Assembly (NCBI GenBank): GCA_018303575.1
Contig: JAGVXW010000077.1
Coordinates: 1-5,657 of the forward strand
Direction of reading: 5' to 3'
Length of the DNA stretch: 5,657 nt
From: Candidatus Woesearchaeota archaeon
GTDB taxonomy: Archaea > Nanobdellota > Nanobdellia > Woesearchaeales > WJIZ01
The position numbers were made by a program, and so were the translations under genes. Below are positions 1-5,580 of this stretch, in pieces. Numbering within the stretch: position 1 is the first letter of the stretch; each line of letters starts with the position of its first letter. A model generated the notes under the pieces. That model was given only the letters and a program-made list of their open reading frames with translations, ran no database searches and was not told the origin of the DNA.

Positions 1-98
1 TCCTGCTGATCGAGAACCTCGCCGGCAGGGCAAAGCGAATCCGTTGCAGAAACCATGCCCACAGCGAGGAGGGCCATGAACAGGACCATCAGTTTCAT
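1..98 (-). CDS. Secreted protein of unknown function, N-terminal part only (runs off the left edge)
   Basis: Reading the minus strand from an ATG at 98-96 gives 32 open codons to the window edge. The first 18 residues (MKLMVLFMALLAVGMVSA) form a textbook signal peptide: one Lys, a hydrophobic core, and a V-S-A cleavage site. The mature chain would start TDSLCPAGEVLD. A GGGGG stretch (minus strand, 110-106) sits 7 bases before the ATG and can serve as ribosome binding site, and a TATA box lies further upstream at 142-133. The protein is therefore probably exported by Sec. Cys23, close to the cleavage site, is not in a lipobox position. Too little is visible to name a family. The gene is divergent from aglB, so it is not in that operon. 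The signal peptide is well supported; the function is unknown. Confidence 0.72.
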   Translation of the reverse strand, partial: MKLMVLFMALLAVGMVSATDSLCPAGEVLDQQ

Positions 99-132
99 CG
101 TAAAACCCCCATTTGTGCCCGAAAGAGCCTGA

Positions 133-142
133 TATTTTTAAA
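133..142 (-). promoter_or_regulatory. Archaeal TATA box for the leftward secreted-protein gene
   Basis: On the minus strand this reads TTTAAAAATA, preceded by GGAAAGG, a fair match to the archaeal BRE (purine-rich with AAA). Its centre is near 138, so transcription should begin near 112. That gives a leader of about 14 bases holding the GGGGG ribosome site in front of the ATG at 98. The spacing is inferred from the known archaeal rule of about 26 bases from TATA centre to start. Confidence 0.55.
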
Positions 143-223
143 CCTTTCCAAAAGTAACCATTGATGGATAGCAAATCAGATATTCCATCCTTTAGTAATA
201 TACTTATAGGCGGCAAGAAAAAC

Positions 224-240
224 ATGCTCTTTCGGAGCAT
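224..240. repeat. Perfect 6-bp inverted repeat (small hairpin) in the intergenic region
   Basis: ATGCTC (224-229) and GAGCAT (235-240) are exact reverse complements around a 5-base loop, TTTCG. A T-rich run (251-261) follows ten bases later. It lies between the two divergent promoters, about 100 bases upstream of aglB. It could be an operator half-site pair, a weak terminator, or chance: 6-bp arms are short, and the gap to the T-run is too long for a classic intrinsic terminator. The rest of 99-339 holds only the two TATA boxes and low-complexity AT-rich sequence. Confidence 0.3.
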
Positions 241-307
241 CTACGTTCTATTTTTTCTTTTATGAATTTCAAAAAGTTGGTGCGAAGCGTCTGGCTAGTG
301 CAATAAG

Positions 308-317
308 CTTTAAATAA
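308..317 (+). promoter_or_regulatory. TATA box of the aglB operon
   Basis: CTTTAAATAA closely matches the archaeal TATA consensus, with an A-rich element (AATAAG, 302-307) just before it as a possible BRE. Its centre is about 27 bases upstream of the aglB ATG at 340. Transcription would therefore start on or next to the A of the ATG, predicting a leaderless mRNA. Consistent with this, the only purine-rich sequence (GGAAGG) abuts the ATG and is too close to act as a Shine-Dalgarno site. Confidence 0.6.
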
Positions 318-339
318 CAACCTCAGCCCCTCCGGAAGG

Positions 340-3300
340 ATGGAAGACGACGAGATTGACTTCTCAAAGATCAAATCCTGGTTCAGGAAGAAGGCGGAAT
401 CGCTGGAAGGGAAAAAAGAATCCGCGCGGCCGCTGCCAAGGGAATCAAAGCCGCTTCATGCGAAAACCGAACCTTCATCCGCGCAAGATGAGGAAGTATC
501 GCTTGATTTCTCCAAGGCGAAATCCTTCTTCTCCGGCATGTTGAAGCCGCAGGAGAAGACGGAAGACACGGAGTCTCTTGACTTCTCGTCTCTCAAGCAA
601 GGATTGGGGAAGGCGAAAAAAAGGCTGACGCATCCTGCCGCCCAAGTGATCATCCTGCTTGTCCTCGTGCTCGGCGCCGGCATCTGGCTCCGCGCGCTTC
701 CCGCGTCTGTGCCCATCATGAAAACAGAGGCGAAGAATTACGTCGAGAACTTCTATGTCCGGCAGATCGCCGAAAACATCCAGTCGCAGTATCCCACTTT
801 GCCGCCGCAGAACATCGAGGCGCAGGCGAGGCAGCAGTTCCAGGCATACAAGCGCCAGAACCGCGCGCAGGTTGAGGCGCAGCAGGAAGAAATTTCGCGC
901 CAGTTCCGTGAGCAGTTCCAGCTCGACGGCCAGACGTATTTGACAGGCATTGATCCTGAATATTGGATGCTGCATGCGAGGAATATTCTCGAGAACGGCC
1001 ATCCCGGAGACACGCTGAGGAATCCAGAGACGCGGGAGGAATGCGCGAAACACTCGAAGTCTTGCGTGCCCTGGGACGATCACATGTACGCTCCCCTGGG
1101 GAGACCGGTGCCTCCTGACATGTTCCACGCGTATGTCGCGGCCTACGCGCATACATTTGTCACGTTTTTCTCCCCGAGGACAGAGCTACTCACCACAATG
1201 TTTTACTTGCCCGTGATTCTCGGAGCGTTATGCTCCCTTCCCGCCTTTTTCATCGCGCGCCGTGTCGGTGGCAACTTTTCCGGCTTTGTTGCCGCTTTCC
1301 TCGTCGGCATCCATCCCGCCCTGCTGCAACGCACCTTGGGCGGCTTCGCGGACACGGACGCATACAATGTACTCTTCCCCCTCCTCATCCTGTGGGCCTT
1401 CCTCGCGGCGACGGACGCGAAAGGGTGGAAGAGCTGGACCTTAGCCGCCACAGGAGGCCTCGTGCTCGGCATTTACCCGCGCGTCTGGGGCGCGGGATGG
1501 TGGTATGTGGGCTATTTCATTCTTGGAGCTGCGATTGTCTACGTGCCCTACACGCTGATCCGGAAAGGAAGCGTGCCCTGGCCCGCCTTGCTTGGCTTCG
1601 CCGGCTCAGGTGCCTTGTTTATCGCTTTGATTTCGGGTCCGGCGACGCTGATGGACGCTGTCTCCGCGCCGCTCAGCTTCATCCAGCTCAAGGAGCTTGG
1701 CTCCGCCTCCATCTGGCCGAACGTCTTCACAACAGTCGCGGAACAGAATCCAGCATCGCTGGAACAGGTTATTGAGAACATCAGTTTTGAGGCCTTGCCC
1801 TATCTGCTCGCCGCCCTGCTCGGCATCGCCTTTGCGGTGATGAGGAAAGAACCAGATAAGATAGACGGATATTTCATGCTTGGCTCTGCGGCCTGGTTCA
1901 TCATCCTCCTTGGCGCCAAGCCGGAGCTGAAGCTGTTCATCGCCCTCCTTGCCTTGCCCGTGCTCCTCAAGATCGGGTGGATGACACTAAAGAAGCAGGA
2001 AGGGACGGATGTCTTGCTCGCGCTGATCCTCCTGGTCTGGCTCGCGGCGACGATCTATGCCAGCACCAAGGGCATCCGTTATCTTACCTTGCTGGTCCCG
2101 GTCTTCGCCATCGGCGTCGGGGTGTGCTTCGGCATGCTCGCGAAGGAAGGCGGCGGCTGGCTTGCTCAAGCTCTGCACCTGAACCGGGGAGTCGCCCAGA
2201 CGATTATCGTCGCGCTGCTCCTCATCGCGCTCCTTCCGCCCTTCGGCCAAGCCAGAAGCCTTGCCGGCAACAATGTCCCATTGATGAATGACGCTTGGTA
2301 TAATTCCCTCGACAAGATTAAGCTGGAATCCGCGCCCGACGCGATCATCACCAGCTGGTGGGATTATGGCCACTGGTACAAGAACATCGCGGACAGGCCT
2401 ACAACCTTCGACGGCACGTCGCAGAACACGCCCATGGCGCACTGGGTCGGCTACGCCTTGCTCACAAAAAATGAGGAAGAAGCTGTCGGCATCCTGCGCA
2501 TGCTCGACTGCGGCTCCAACCTTGCCTTTGAGCGCCTCGACTCCAGGCTCCAGGATAATCTGAAATCCATTGAGATCCTGCACCGGATTGTCGCTCTAGA
2601 TAGGGAAAAGGCGAGGATAGAATTGATGGGAGAGACTGACTCCGCGACAGCTGATGAGGTTCTGCGATACACGCATTGCTCTCCTCCGGAAGCGTTCTTC
2701 ATCGTCTCCGACGATCTTGTGCAGAAAGCCCAAGTTTGGGCGCACTTCGGCAGCTGGGATTTCAAGAAGGCCTGGATCTATCAGCAGGCGCAGGCGGGAA
2801 CGCTTACTGAAGAACAAGTGCGGCAGCGGCTGAATGTTTCTGTCGAAGAGGCGAGGCGCCTCGTCTTCGAGGCCCGGGGCTTGCGGACAAGCGCGCAGGC
2901 CAATGACTGGATCGCTCCCTGGCCTCAGTTCGGCTCCCCGCCAATCGCTTGCGCGAATGTCTCAAAAGTTACGCTGGAATGCCCCTTGAACACGCAGACA
3001 GAATCCGCCACGATCACGGTCAATCTCGCTTCCGTTAATGCCTCGATCAAGGGCTTGGCCGGCATTTCTTATCCGGACGCGATTACTATCCCGACGGAAA
3101 CGGGCCTGAAGACAAAAATATATAGTGAAAAAACGCTCGGCTTCGCCCTGGCGCTCATCCCTGGAGAAAGATGGGCGTATGCGCTCATGGACCGGCCGCT
3201 CGACGAGAGCCTCTTCACGCGGCTCTATTATCTCAATGCTACCGGGCTCAGGCATTTCTCCCTCTTCTCGGAGCAGTTCAGCGTCAACGGAAATCATGTC

Positions 3301-3348
3301 CTGGTCTGGAAAGTGGACTGGCAGGGCAACGCGAGCGTGGCCCCATGA
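340..3348 (+). CDS. aglB: Oligosaccharyltransferase AglB (STT3 family), catalyst of archaeal N-glycosylation
   Basis: This membrane enzyme moves a glycan from a dolichyl (pyro)phosphate carrier to Asn in Asn-X-Ser/Thr on the outer face of the membrane. The signature WWDYG is at 673-677. Other visible family marks are the G-x-D acidic motif ending at Asp205 (in GIDPEYW), DTD at 338-340, the TIXE-type loop motif TVAE at 465-468, and VWAHFGSWDF at 799-808. About 13 hydrophobic segments run from residue 102 to about 634, followed by a soluble C-terminal domain that includes the acceptor-binding motif. WDFKKAWI (806-813) resembles the DK motif but does not match it exactly. Unusual parts are a 97-residue charged N-terminal tail with three DFS repeats, a Gln-rich loop (about 128-200), and a Cys235/Cys242 pair. 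At 1002 aa it is large for the family, mainly through these additions. The ATG at 340 fits the TATA box 27 bases upstream. It is the first gene of a three-gene operon. Family assignment is very secure. Confidence 0.97.
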   Translation: MEDDEIDFSKIKSWFRKKAESLEGKKESARPLPRESKPLHAKTEPSSAQDEEVSLDFSKAKSFFSGMLKPQEKTEDTESLDFSSLKQGLGKAKKRLTHPAAQVIILLVLVLGAGIWLRALPASVPIMKTEAKNYVENFYVRQIAENIQSQYPTLPPQNIEAQARQQFQAYKRQNRAQVEAQQEEISRQFREQFQLDGQTYLTGIDPEYWMLHARNILENGHPGDTLRNPETREECAKHSKSCVPWDDHMYAPLGRPVPPDMFHAYVAAYAHTFVTFFSPRTELLTTMFYLPVILGALCSLPAFFIARRVGGNFSGFVAAFLVGIHPALLQRTLGGFADTDAYNVLFPLLILWAFLAATDAKGWKSWTLAATGGLVLGIYPRVWGAGWWYVGYFILGAAIVYVPYTLIRKGSVPWPALLGFAGSGALFIALISGPATLMDAVSAPLSFIQLKELGSASIWPNVFTTVAEQNPASLEQVIENISFEALPYLLAALLGIAFAVMRKEPDKIDGYFMLGSAAWFIILLGAKPELKLFIALLALPVLLKIGWMTLKKQEGTDVLLALILLVWLAATIYASTKGIRYLTLLVPVFAIGVGVCFGMLAKEGGGWLAQALHLNRGVAQTIIVALLLIALLPPFGQARSLAGNNVPLMNDAWYNSLDKIKLESAPDAIITSWWDYGHWYKNIADRPTTFDGTSQNTPMAHWVGYALLTKNEEEAVGILRMLDCGSNLAFERLDSRLQDNLKSIEILHRIVALDREKARIELMGETDSATADEVLRYTHCSPPEAFFIVSDDLVQKAQVWAHFGSWDFKKAWIYQQAQAGTLTEEQVRQRLNVSVEEARRLVFEARGLRTSAQANDWIAPWPQFGSPPIACANVSKVTLECPLNTQTESATITVNLASVNASIKGLAGISYPDAITIPTETGLKTKIYSEKTLGFALALIPGERWAYALMDRPLDESLFTRLYYLNATGLRHFSLFSEQFSVNGNHVLVWKVDWQGNASVAP
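355..606 (+). repeat. Three DFS-type peptide repeats in the AglB N-terminal tail
   Basis: Within the aglB reading frame, residues 6-15 (IDFSKIKSWF), 55-64 (LDFSKAKSFF) and 80-89 (LDFSSLKQGL) are copies of one short motif: hydrophobic-D-F-S, then Lys, then a hydrophobic end. They are separated by charged, Pro/Ser/Glu/Lys-rich sequence likely to be disordered. All lie before the first membrane helix (102-118), so by STT3 topology they should be cytoplasmic. The first two copies match at 7 of 10 positions; the third is weaker. They could be short docking helices or membrane-surface contacts. No known motif name is claimed. Confidence 0.55.
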
Positions 3349-3998
3349 AAACCTGCGCCGTCATCGCGGCCAAGGACGAGGAAGCGCACGTCGGGAAGGT
3401 CGTGAAGGAGACGCTCAACTATGTCGACGCCGTCATCGTCGTGGATGATGGCTCTCGCGATAGCACGAAAAAAGTCGCGGAAGCGTCAGGCGCGAGCGTG
3501 CTCCACCATGTCGTCAATCTCGGCAAGGGCGCGGCAATCAAGACCGGCTGCGACGAGGCGGTGAAGCGCGGCTTTGGCAGGATCGTCCTGATTGATGCTG
3601 ATGGCCAGCACGAGCCGAAGGAGATCCCGAAGTTCCTGAAGGCGCTGGATGAAGCAGACCTCGTATGCGGCATCCGCACGCGCAGGGAGAGCATGCCTCT
3701 CGTGCTCAAGTTCGGCAACTGGTTCATCTTCCAGGTGAGCAGGATGCTCTATGGCGTCAGGGTGACTGACACCCAGTGCGGCTACCGCGCCTTCAACGCT
3801 TCAGTCTGGGACAAGATCCGGTGGGACAGCTCCGGCTACAGCATGGAGTCCGAGATGCTGGCCCGCGCGGGAAGGCAAAGCTTAAAATACTCCACCATAG
3901 CGATTTCCACGATCTATTCGGATAAGTACAAGGGCACCACGGTACTGGACGGCATCAAGATTGTCGTCAGTCTGCTCTGGTGGCGCCTGAGGCAGTAG
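3345..3998 (+). CDS. Dpm1-like family 2 glycosyltransferase (polyprenyl-phosphate sugar transferase)
   Basis: This 217-residue enzyme has a GT-A fold and belongs to the dolichyl-phosphate mannose/glucose synthase group of GT2. It probably transfers a sugar from a nucleotide donor to dolichyl phosphate on the cytoplasmic face. Motifs in order are the opening VIAAKDEEAHV (6-16), VVDDGSRDST (32-41, nucleotide binding), GKGAAIKTG (60-68), the metal-binding DADGQ (84-88), and DTQCGYRAF (142-150). The chain ends with a short hydrophobic stretch (IKIVVSLLWW) rather than full membrane helices, as in soluble Dpm1-type enzymes. The frame is open upstream to an ATG at 3171 inside aglB, but alignment to the family starts at the ATG at 3345. 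That ATG overlaps the aglB stop as ATGA, implying translational coupling. The donor sugar cannot be read from sequence. AglJ/AglD-like roles are possible but no symbol is justified. Confidence 0.93.
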   Translation: MKTCAVIAAKDEEAHVGKVVKETLNYVDAVIVVDDGSRDSTKKVAEASGASVLHHVVNLGKGAAIKTGCDEAVKRGFGRIVLIDADGQHEPKEIPKFLKALDEADLVCGIRTRRESMPLVLKFGNWFIFQVSRMLYGVRVTDTQCGYRAFNASVWDKIRWDSSGYSMESEMLARAGRQSLKYSTIAISTIYSDKYKGTTVLDGIKIVVSLLWWRLRQ

Positions 3999-3999
3999 C

Positions 4000-4323
4000 A
4001 TGGTGCTTGGAATCCAAGTGGTGGGGCTGTTTTTCGCCGGCTTCATGACGTACTTTTCTTTCCTGCATTTCAAGCGCAAGGAGTTCACGCCCAAGGAGTT
4101 CACGTTCTGGCTCGTGCTCTGGATCGTGTTCGCCGGCGTGGCGATCTTCCCCGGAAGCCTGGATTTCCTGGTGGAGAAATTCAACCTCACCCGCACGATG
4201 GATTTGCTAATCATTTCAGGGTTCATGGTGTTGCTGGCGCTCTTTTTCTATGTGTACACGTTGCTGAGGCGGCTTCAAGCCAAGATGGAGAAGATCGTGA
4301 GGGAATTCGCGAAGAAAGAATGA
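4000..4323 (+). CDS. Small three-helix membrane protein, DUF2304-like
   Basis: A 107-residue protein with three hydrophobic segments at about 3-22, 35-52 and 68-89, followed by a basic/acidic helical tail (RRLQAKMEKIVREFAKKE). Size, topology, and the Arg-x-x-Asp-Leu-Leu pattern before the third helix (R65-D68-L69-L70) fit the DUF2304 family. From general knowledge, that family is often found beside GT2 glycosyltransferases in bacteria and archaea. It starts one base after the glycosyltransferase stop codon, so the two are almost certainly co-translated. A role as membrane partner of the glycosyltransferase, or in handling the lipid-linked sugar, is inference from context; no catalytic residues are evident. 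N62-L-T64, between helices two and three, is a possible glycosylation site if that loop is outside. The family call was made by eye. Confidence 0.82.
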   Translation: MVLGIQVVGLFFAGFMTYFSFLHFKRKEFTPKEFTFWLVLWIVFAGVAIFPGSLDFLVEKFNLTRTMDLLIISGFMVLLALFFYVYTLLRRLQAKMEKIVREFAKKE

Positions 4324-4325
4324 AC

Positions 4326-4721
4326 CTATGTGCTGGCAGGCTGAGCGAAGTAGTGCTCCCGAACCTTGGTGTCCAGATATGCTGCCCTGTCTAGCCAGAA
4401 GCGATGATCCGTCGGTTGTAGCGTTTGAACGAAGAGTCCAGATAGCAACCCCGCCAAGCCGCCCGAGAAAAGCGGAACCAGCGCTCGGGGTACCCCCAAA
4501 GTAGAGTCTGGGGAACAATCAATAAAGCTACTCAGGGCATACGCCATCCCGCTACCCAAAACGGTGCCAGAGACAAATCCAGAAACGAAATTGTCTAATG
4601 CCAATCGTCCTCGGGTCTTGAAATGGTCAAGATAGCCCAGGAGTTCGCCGAAGGCGTCTACCCGTTCATTGTACTTCTCATCTCTTTTTCTGGGAAAGAA
4701 CCGCCTCCATCCAGCCTCCAT
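4326..4721 (-). CDS. Two-helix membrane protein of unknown function (probable 3' half of a split gene)
   Basis: A 131-residue ORF with a basic start (WRRFFPRKRDEK, 5-16) and two Gly/Ser-rich hydrophobic segments at about 45-67 and 77-98, joined by a short loop. The small-residue spacing (GFVSGTVLGSG; SGGLAGLLSG) suggests closely packed helices. The tail is polar. No family was recognised. The ATG at 4721 has no upstream ribosome site and lies inside an 11-bp tandem duplication that itself creates this start. Residues from A3 onward continue in frame from the upstream ORF if one repeat copy is removed. The ORF is therefore probably the C-terminal 130 residues of a 232-residue protein rather than a gene of its own. 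Expression as it stands could come from coupling to, or frameshifting from, the overlapping ORF. Its stop is 2 bases from the convergent DUF2304-like gene, leaving no room for a separate terminator. Confidence 0.68.
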   Translation of the reverse strand: MEAGWRRFFPRKRDEKYNERVDAFGELLGYLDHFKTRGRLALDNFVSGFVSGTVLGSGMAYALSSFIDCSPDSTLGVPRALVPLFSGGLAGLLSGLFVQTLQPTDHRFWLDRAAYLDTKVREHYFAQPAST

Positions 4722-5035
4722 CCAGCGTTGATGTCTGAAAAATCTTGATAGCGTTCCGCTATGGAGACGCTTCCGTCCTTGGCTTGGTCCAGAAAGCGAT
4801 TGTCCGTAGCATCAAGAATATGCCGGTGCACCTTGCTGAGGTCCATATGGGGGGCAGGAGGAACGGTTGGTTCTGGCGCGTCTAGGGCCAGTTCCCGCGT
4901 CACACGTATGAGAGCCCCAAGTTCCGCAGTCTTGTTGCCAATCTCCTGCTGGAGATGTTCAACTCCAACCATCCGATCATAGAGGCAGGCCCCCATACAG
5001 ATGGAGAGTGCAAAGGAGATTATAAATTTTTGCAA
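4658..5035 (-). CDS. Membrane-anchored coiled-coil protein of unknown function (probable 5' part of a split gene)
   Basis: A 125-residue ORF starting at a TTG (5035-5033). The first hydrophobic stretch (about 4-18, after Lys3) is an N-terminal anchor or signal segment. A heptad pattern follows (V25, L28, I32, L39, L42, L49), suggesting a short coiled coil, then a Pro-rich linker (APEPTVPPAP, 53-62) and a polar segment to about 107. No family was recognised. TTG is chosen because it keeps the hydrophobic start; the next in-frame start (ATG at 4996, Met14) would remove it, and no ATG or GTG lies upstream before a stop. The ribosome site is weak. The last 18 residues, after the 11-bp duplication at 4703-4724, read out of the original frame (Gly-rich, ending STMNG) and are probably not native. 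With one copy removed, the frame enters the ORF at 4326-4721. Confidence 0.66.
   Translation of the reverse strand: MQKFIISFALSICMGACLYDRMVGVEHLQQEIGNKTAELGALIRVTRELALDAPEPTVPPAPHMDLSKVHRHILDATDNRFLDQAKDGSVSIAERYQDFSDINAGWRLDGGGSFPEKEMRSTMNG
4703..4724. repeat. Perfect 11-bp tandem duplication that breaks a reading frame
   Basis: On the plus strand GCCTCCATCCA occurs twice without a gap (4703-4713 and 4714-4724). On the minus strand this is TGGATGGAGGC twice. Since 11 is not a multiple of three, the second copy shifts the frame. With a single copy, the upstream minus-strand ORF reads ...SDINAGWRRFFPRKRDEK... straight into the downstream ORF. The duplication also supplies the ATG (4721) annotated as the start of that downstream ORF. 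Confidence 0.93.
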
Positions 5036-5071
5036 GCTGAAACCACTCTCAAATAAGAACGTTCCGCAAAC

Positions 5072-5079
5072 TATTTAAG
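5072..5079. promoter_or_regulatory. TATA box between divergent genes, possibly used in both directions
   Basis: The plus strand reads TATTTAAG and the minus strand CTTAAATA; both resemble archaeal TATA boxes. Rightward, it is preceded by GCAAAC (near-BRE), and transcription would begin near 5102, about 11 bases before the GTG at 5113. Leftward, transcription would begin near 5049, about 14 bases before the TTG at 5035, but the flanking sequence (CCCCCTC) is a poor BRE. The whole gap between the two starts is 77 bases, and no second good box is visible for the leftward gene. Confidence 0.5.
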
Positions 5080-5102
5080 GAGGGGGCATCTTAGGGGGGA
5101 AA

Positions 5103-5107
5103 AGGTG
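5103..5107 (+). promoter_or_regulatory. Ribosome binding site that decides the GTG start at 5113
   Basis: AGGTG matches the archaeal anti-Shine-Dalgarno sequence (16S end CACCUCC) and stands 5 bases before GTG at 5113. An ATG at 5111 is in another frame and hits a stop after eleven codons. An in-frame stop (TAG, 5092-5094) excludes any longer start. Confidence 0.55.
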
Positions 5108-5112
5108 TTGAT

Positions 5113-5580
5113 GTGGGAGACGCTCCGACTATCGAACTGGCTGTGAACAGGCCCTCATGCCGCCAGACCGTTGAACTCAAGGCTACATTCGACGACAGGG
5201 AGGGAGCGCATCCGGGCGTCGCAAAAGTTGAATTCTACGAGGACGGATCGCCCATTAAATCTGAGACCGAGAGGCTCTGGTGGAGTACGGAGTATAAAGT
5301 CACACATACTGCAACCGGTTCGCATACGTATCATGCTGTCGCCACAGATAAGGATGGCAATGCCACAGAAAGCAACGTGCTTACGGTCAACTTCGAGGGC
5401 TATCGGAGCGACGCGATGCCAACCACGACGCTCGAGGCCAGCTTGGCCACCTGTAGGCGCACGACAAAACTCACCATAAGATATCTCGATTCCTTGGATT
5501 ATCAGGGCATAGAAGAAGTCACTCTCTATGAAGATGGTAGGGCGATAGCGAAGGAAGATCCTAAATTCCCAGACTTTTAG
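5113..5580 (+). CDS. Ig-like repeat protein, second repeat cut short, no signal peptide
   Basis: A 155-residue protein from a GTG start. Residues 5-95 form a complete bacterial-type Ig-like domain with the usual strands, including GVAKVEFYEDGSPI (35-48) and GSHTYHAVATDKDGN (69-83). A second copy begins at 103 and aligns without gaps to the first through Cys16/Cys114 (SCRQT and TCRRT), then LYEDGRAI (138-145). It stops after 53 residues, before the back half of the domain. Such domains are normally exported as adhesins, sheath proteins or surface proteins. Here there is no signal peptide, anchor or membrane helix, and an in-frame stop (5092) excludes an upstream extension. No other frame downstream continues the fold. 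It may be the remnant of a longer surface-protein gene, or a small cytoplasmic binding protein. The last 20 bases overlap a possible opposite-strand gene end. The domain type is fairly sure; the function is not. Confidence 0.72.
   Translation: MGDAPTIELAVNRPSCRQTVELKATFDDREGAHPGVAKVEFYEDGSPIKSETERLWWSTEYKVTHTATGSHTYHAVATDKDGNATESNVLTVNFEGYRSDAMPTTTLEASLATCRRTTKLTIRYLDSLDYQGIEEVTLYEDGRAIAKEDPKFPDF

Noticed and set aside
224..261. Intrinsic terminator from the hairpin plus T-run
   Set aside because: The T-run begins ten bases after the stem, and no plus-strand gene lies upstream in the window to be terminated.
475..1152. Long open minus-strand frames opposite aglB
   Set aside because: They are Arg/Leu-rich shadows of a GC-rich gene, with no domains, while the plus strand carries a certain AglB.
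3171..3344. Longer start (ATG at 3171) for the glycosyltransferase
   Set aside because: The extra 58 residues lie inside aglB in another frame and do not resemble GT2 sequence. The family start and the ATGA overlap both point to 3345.
4985..5035. Lipoprotein signal in the TTG-start protein (MGAC, Cys17)
   Set aside because: The lipobox position needs Leu/Val/Ile three before Cys, and here it is Met; the hydrophobic stretch works as well as a plain anchor.
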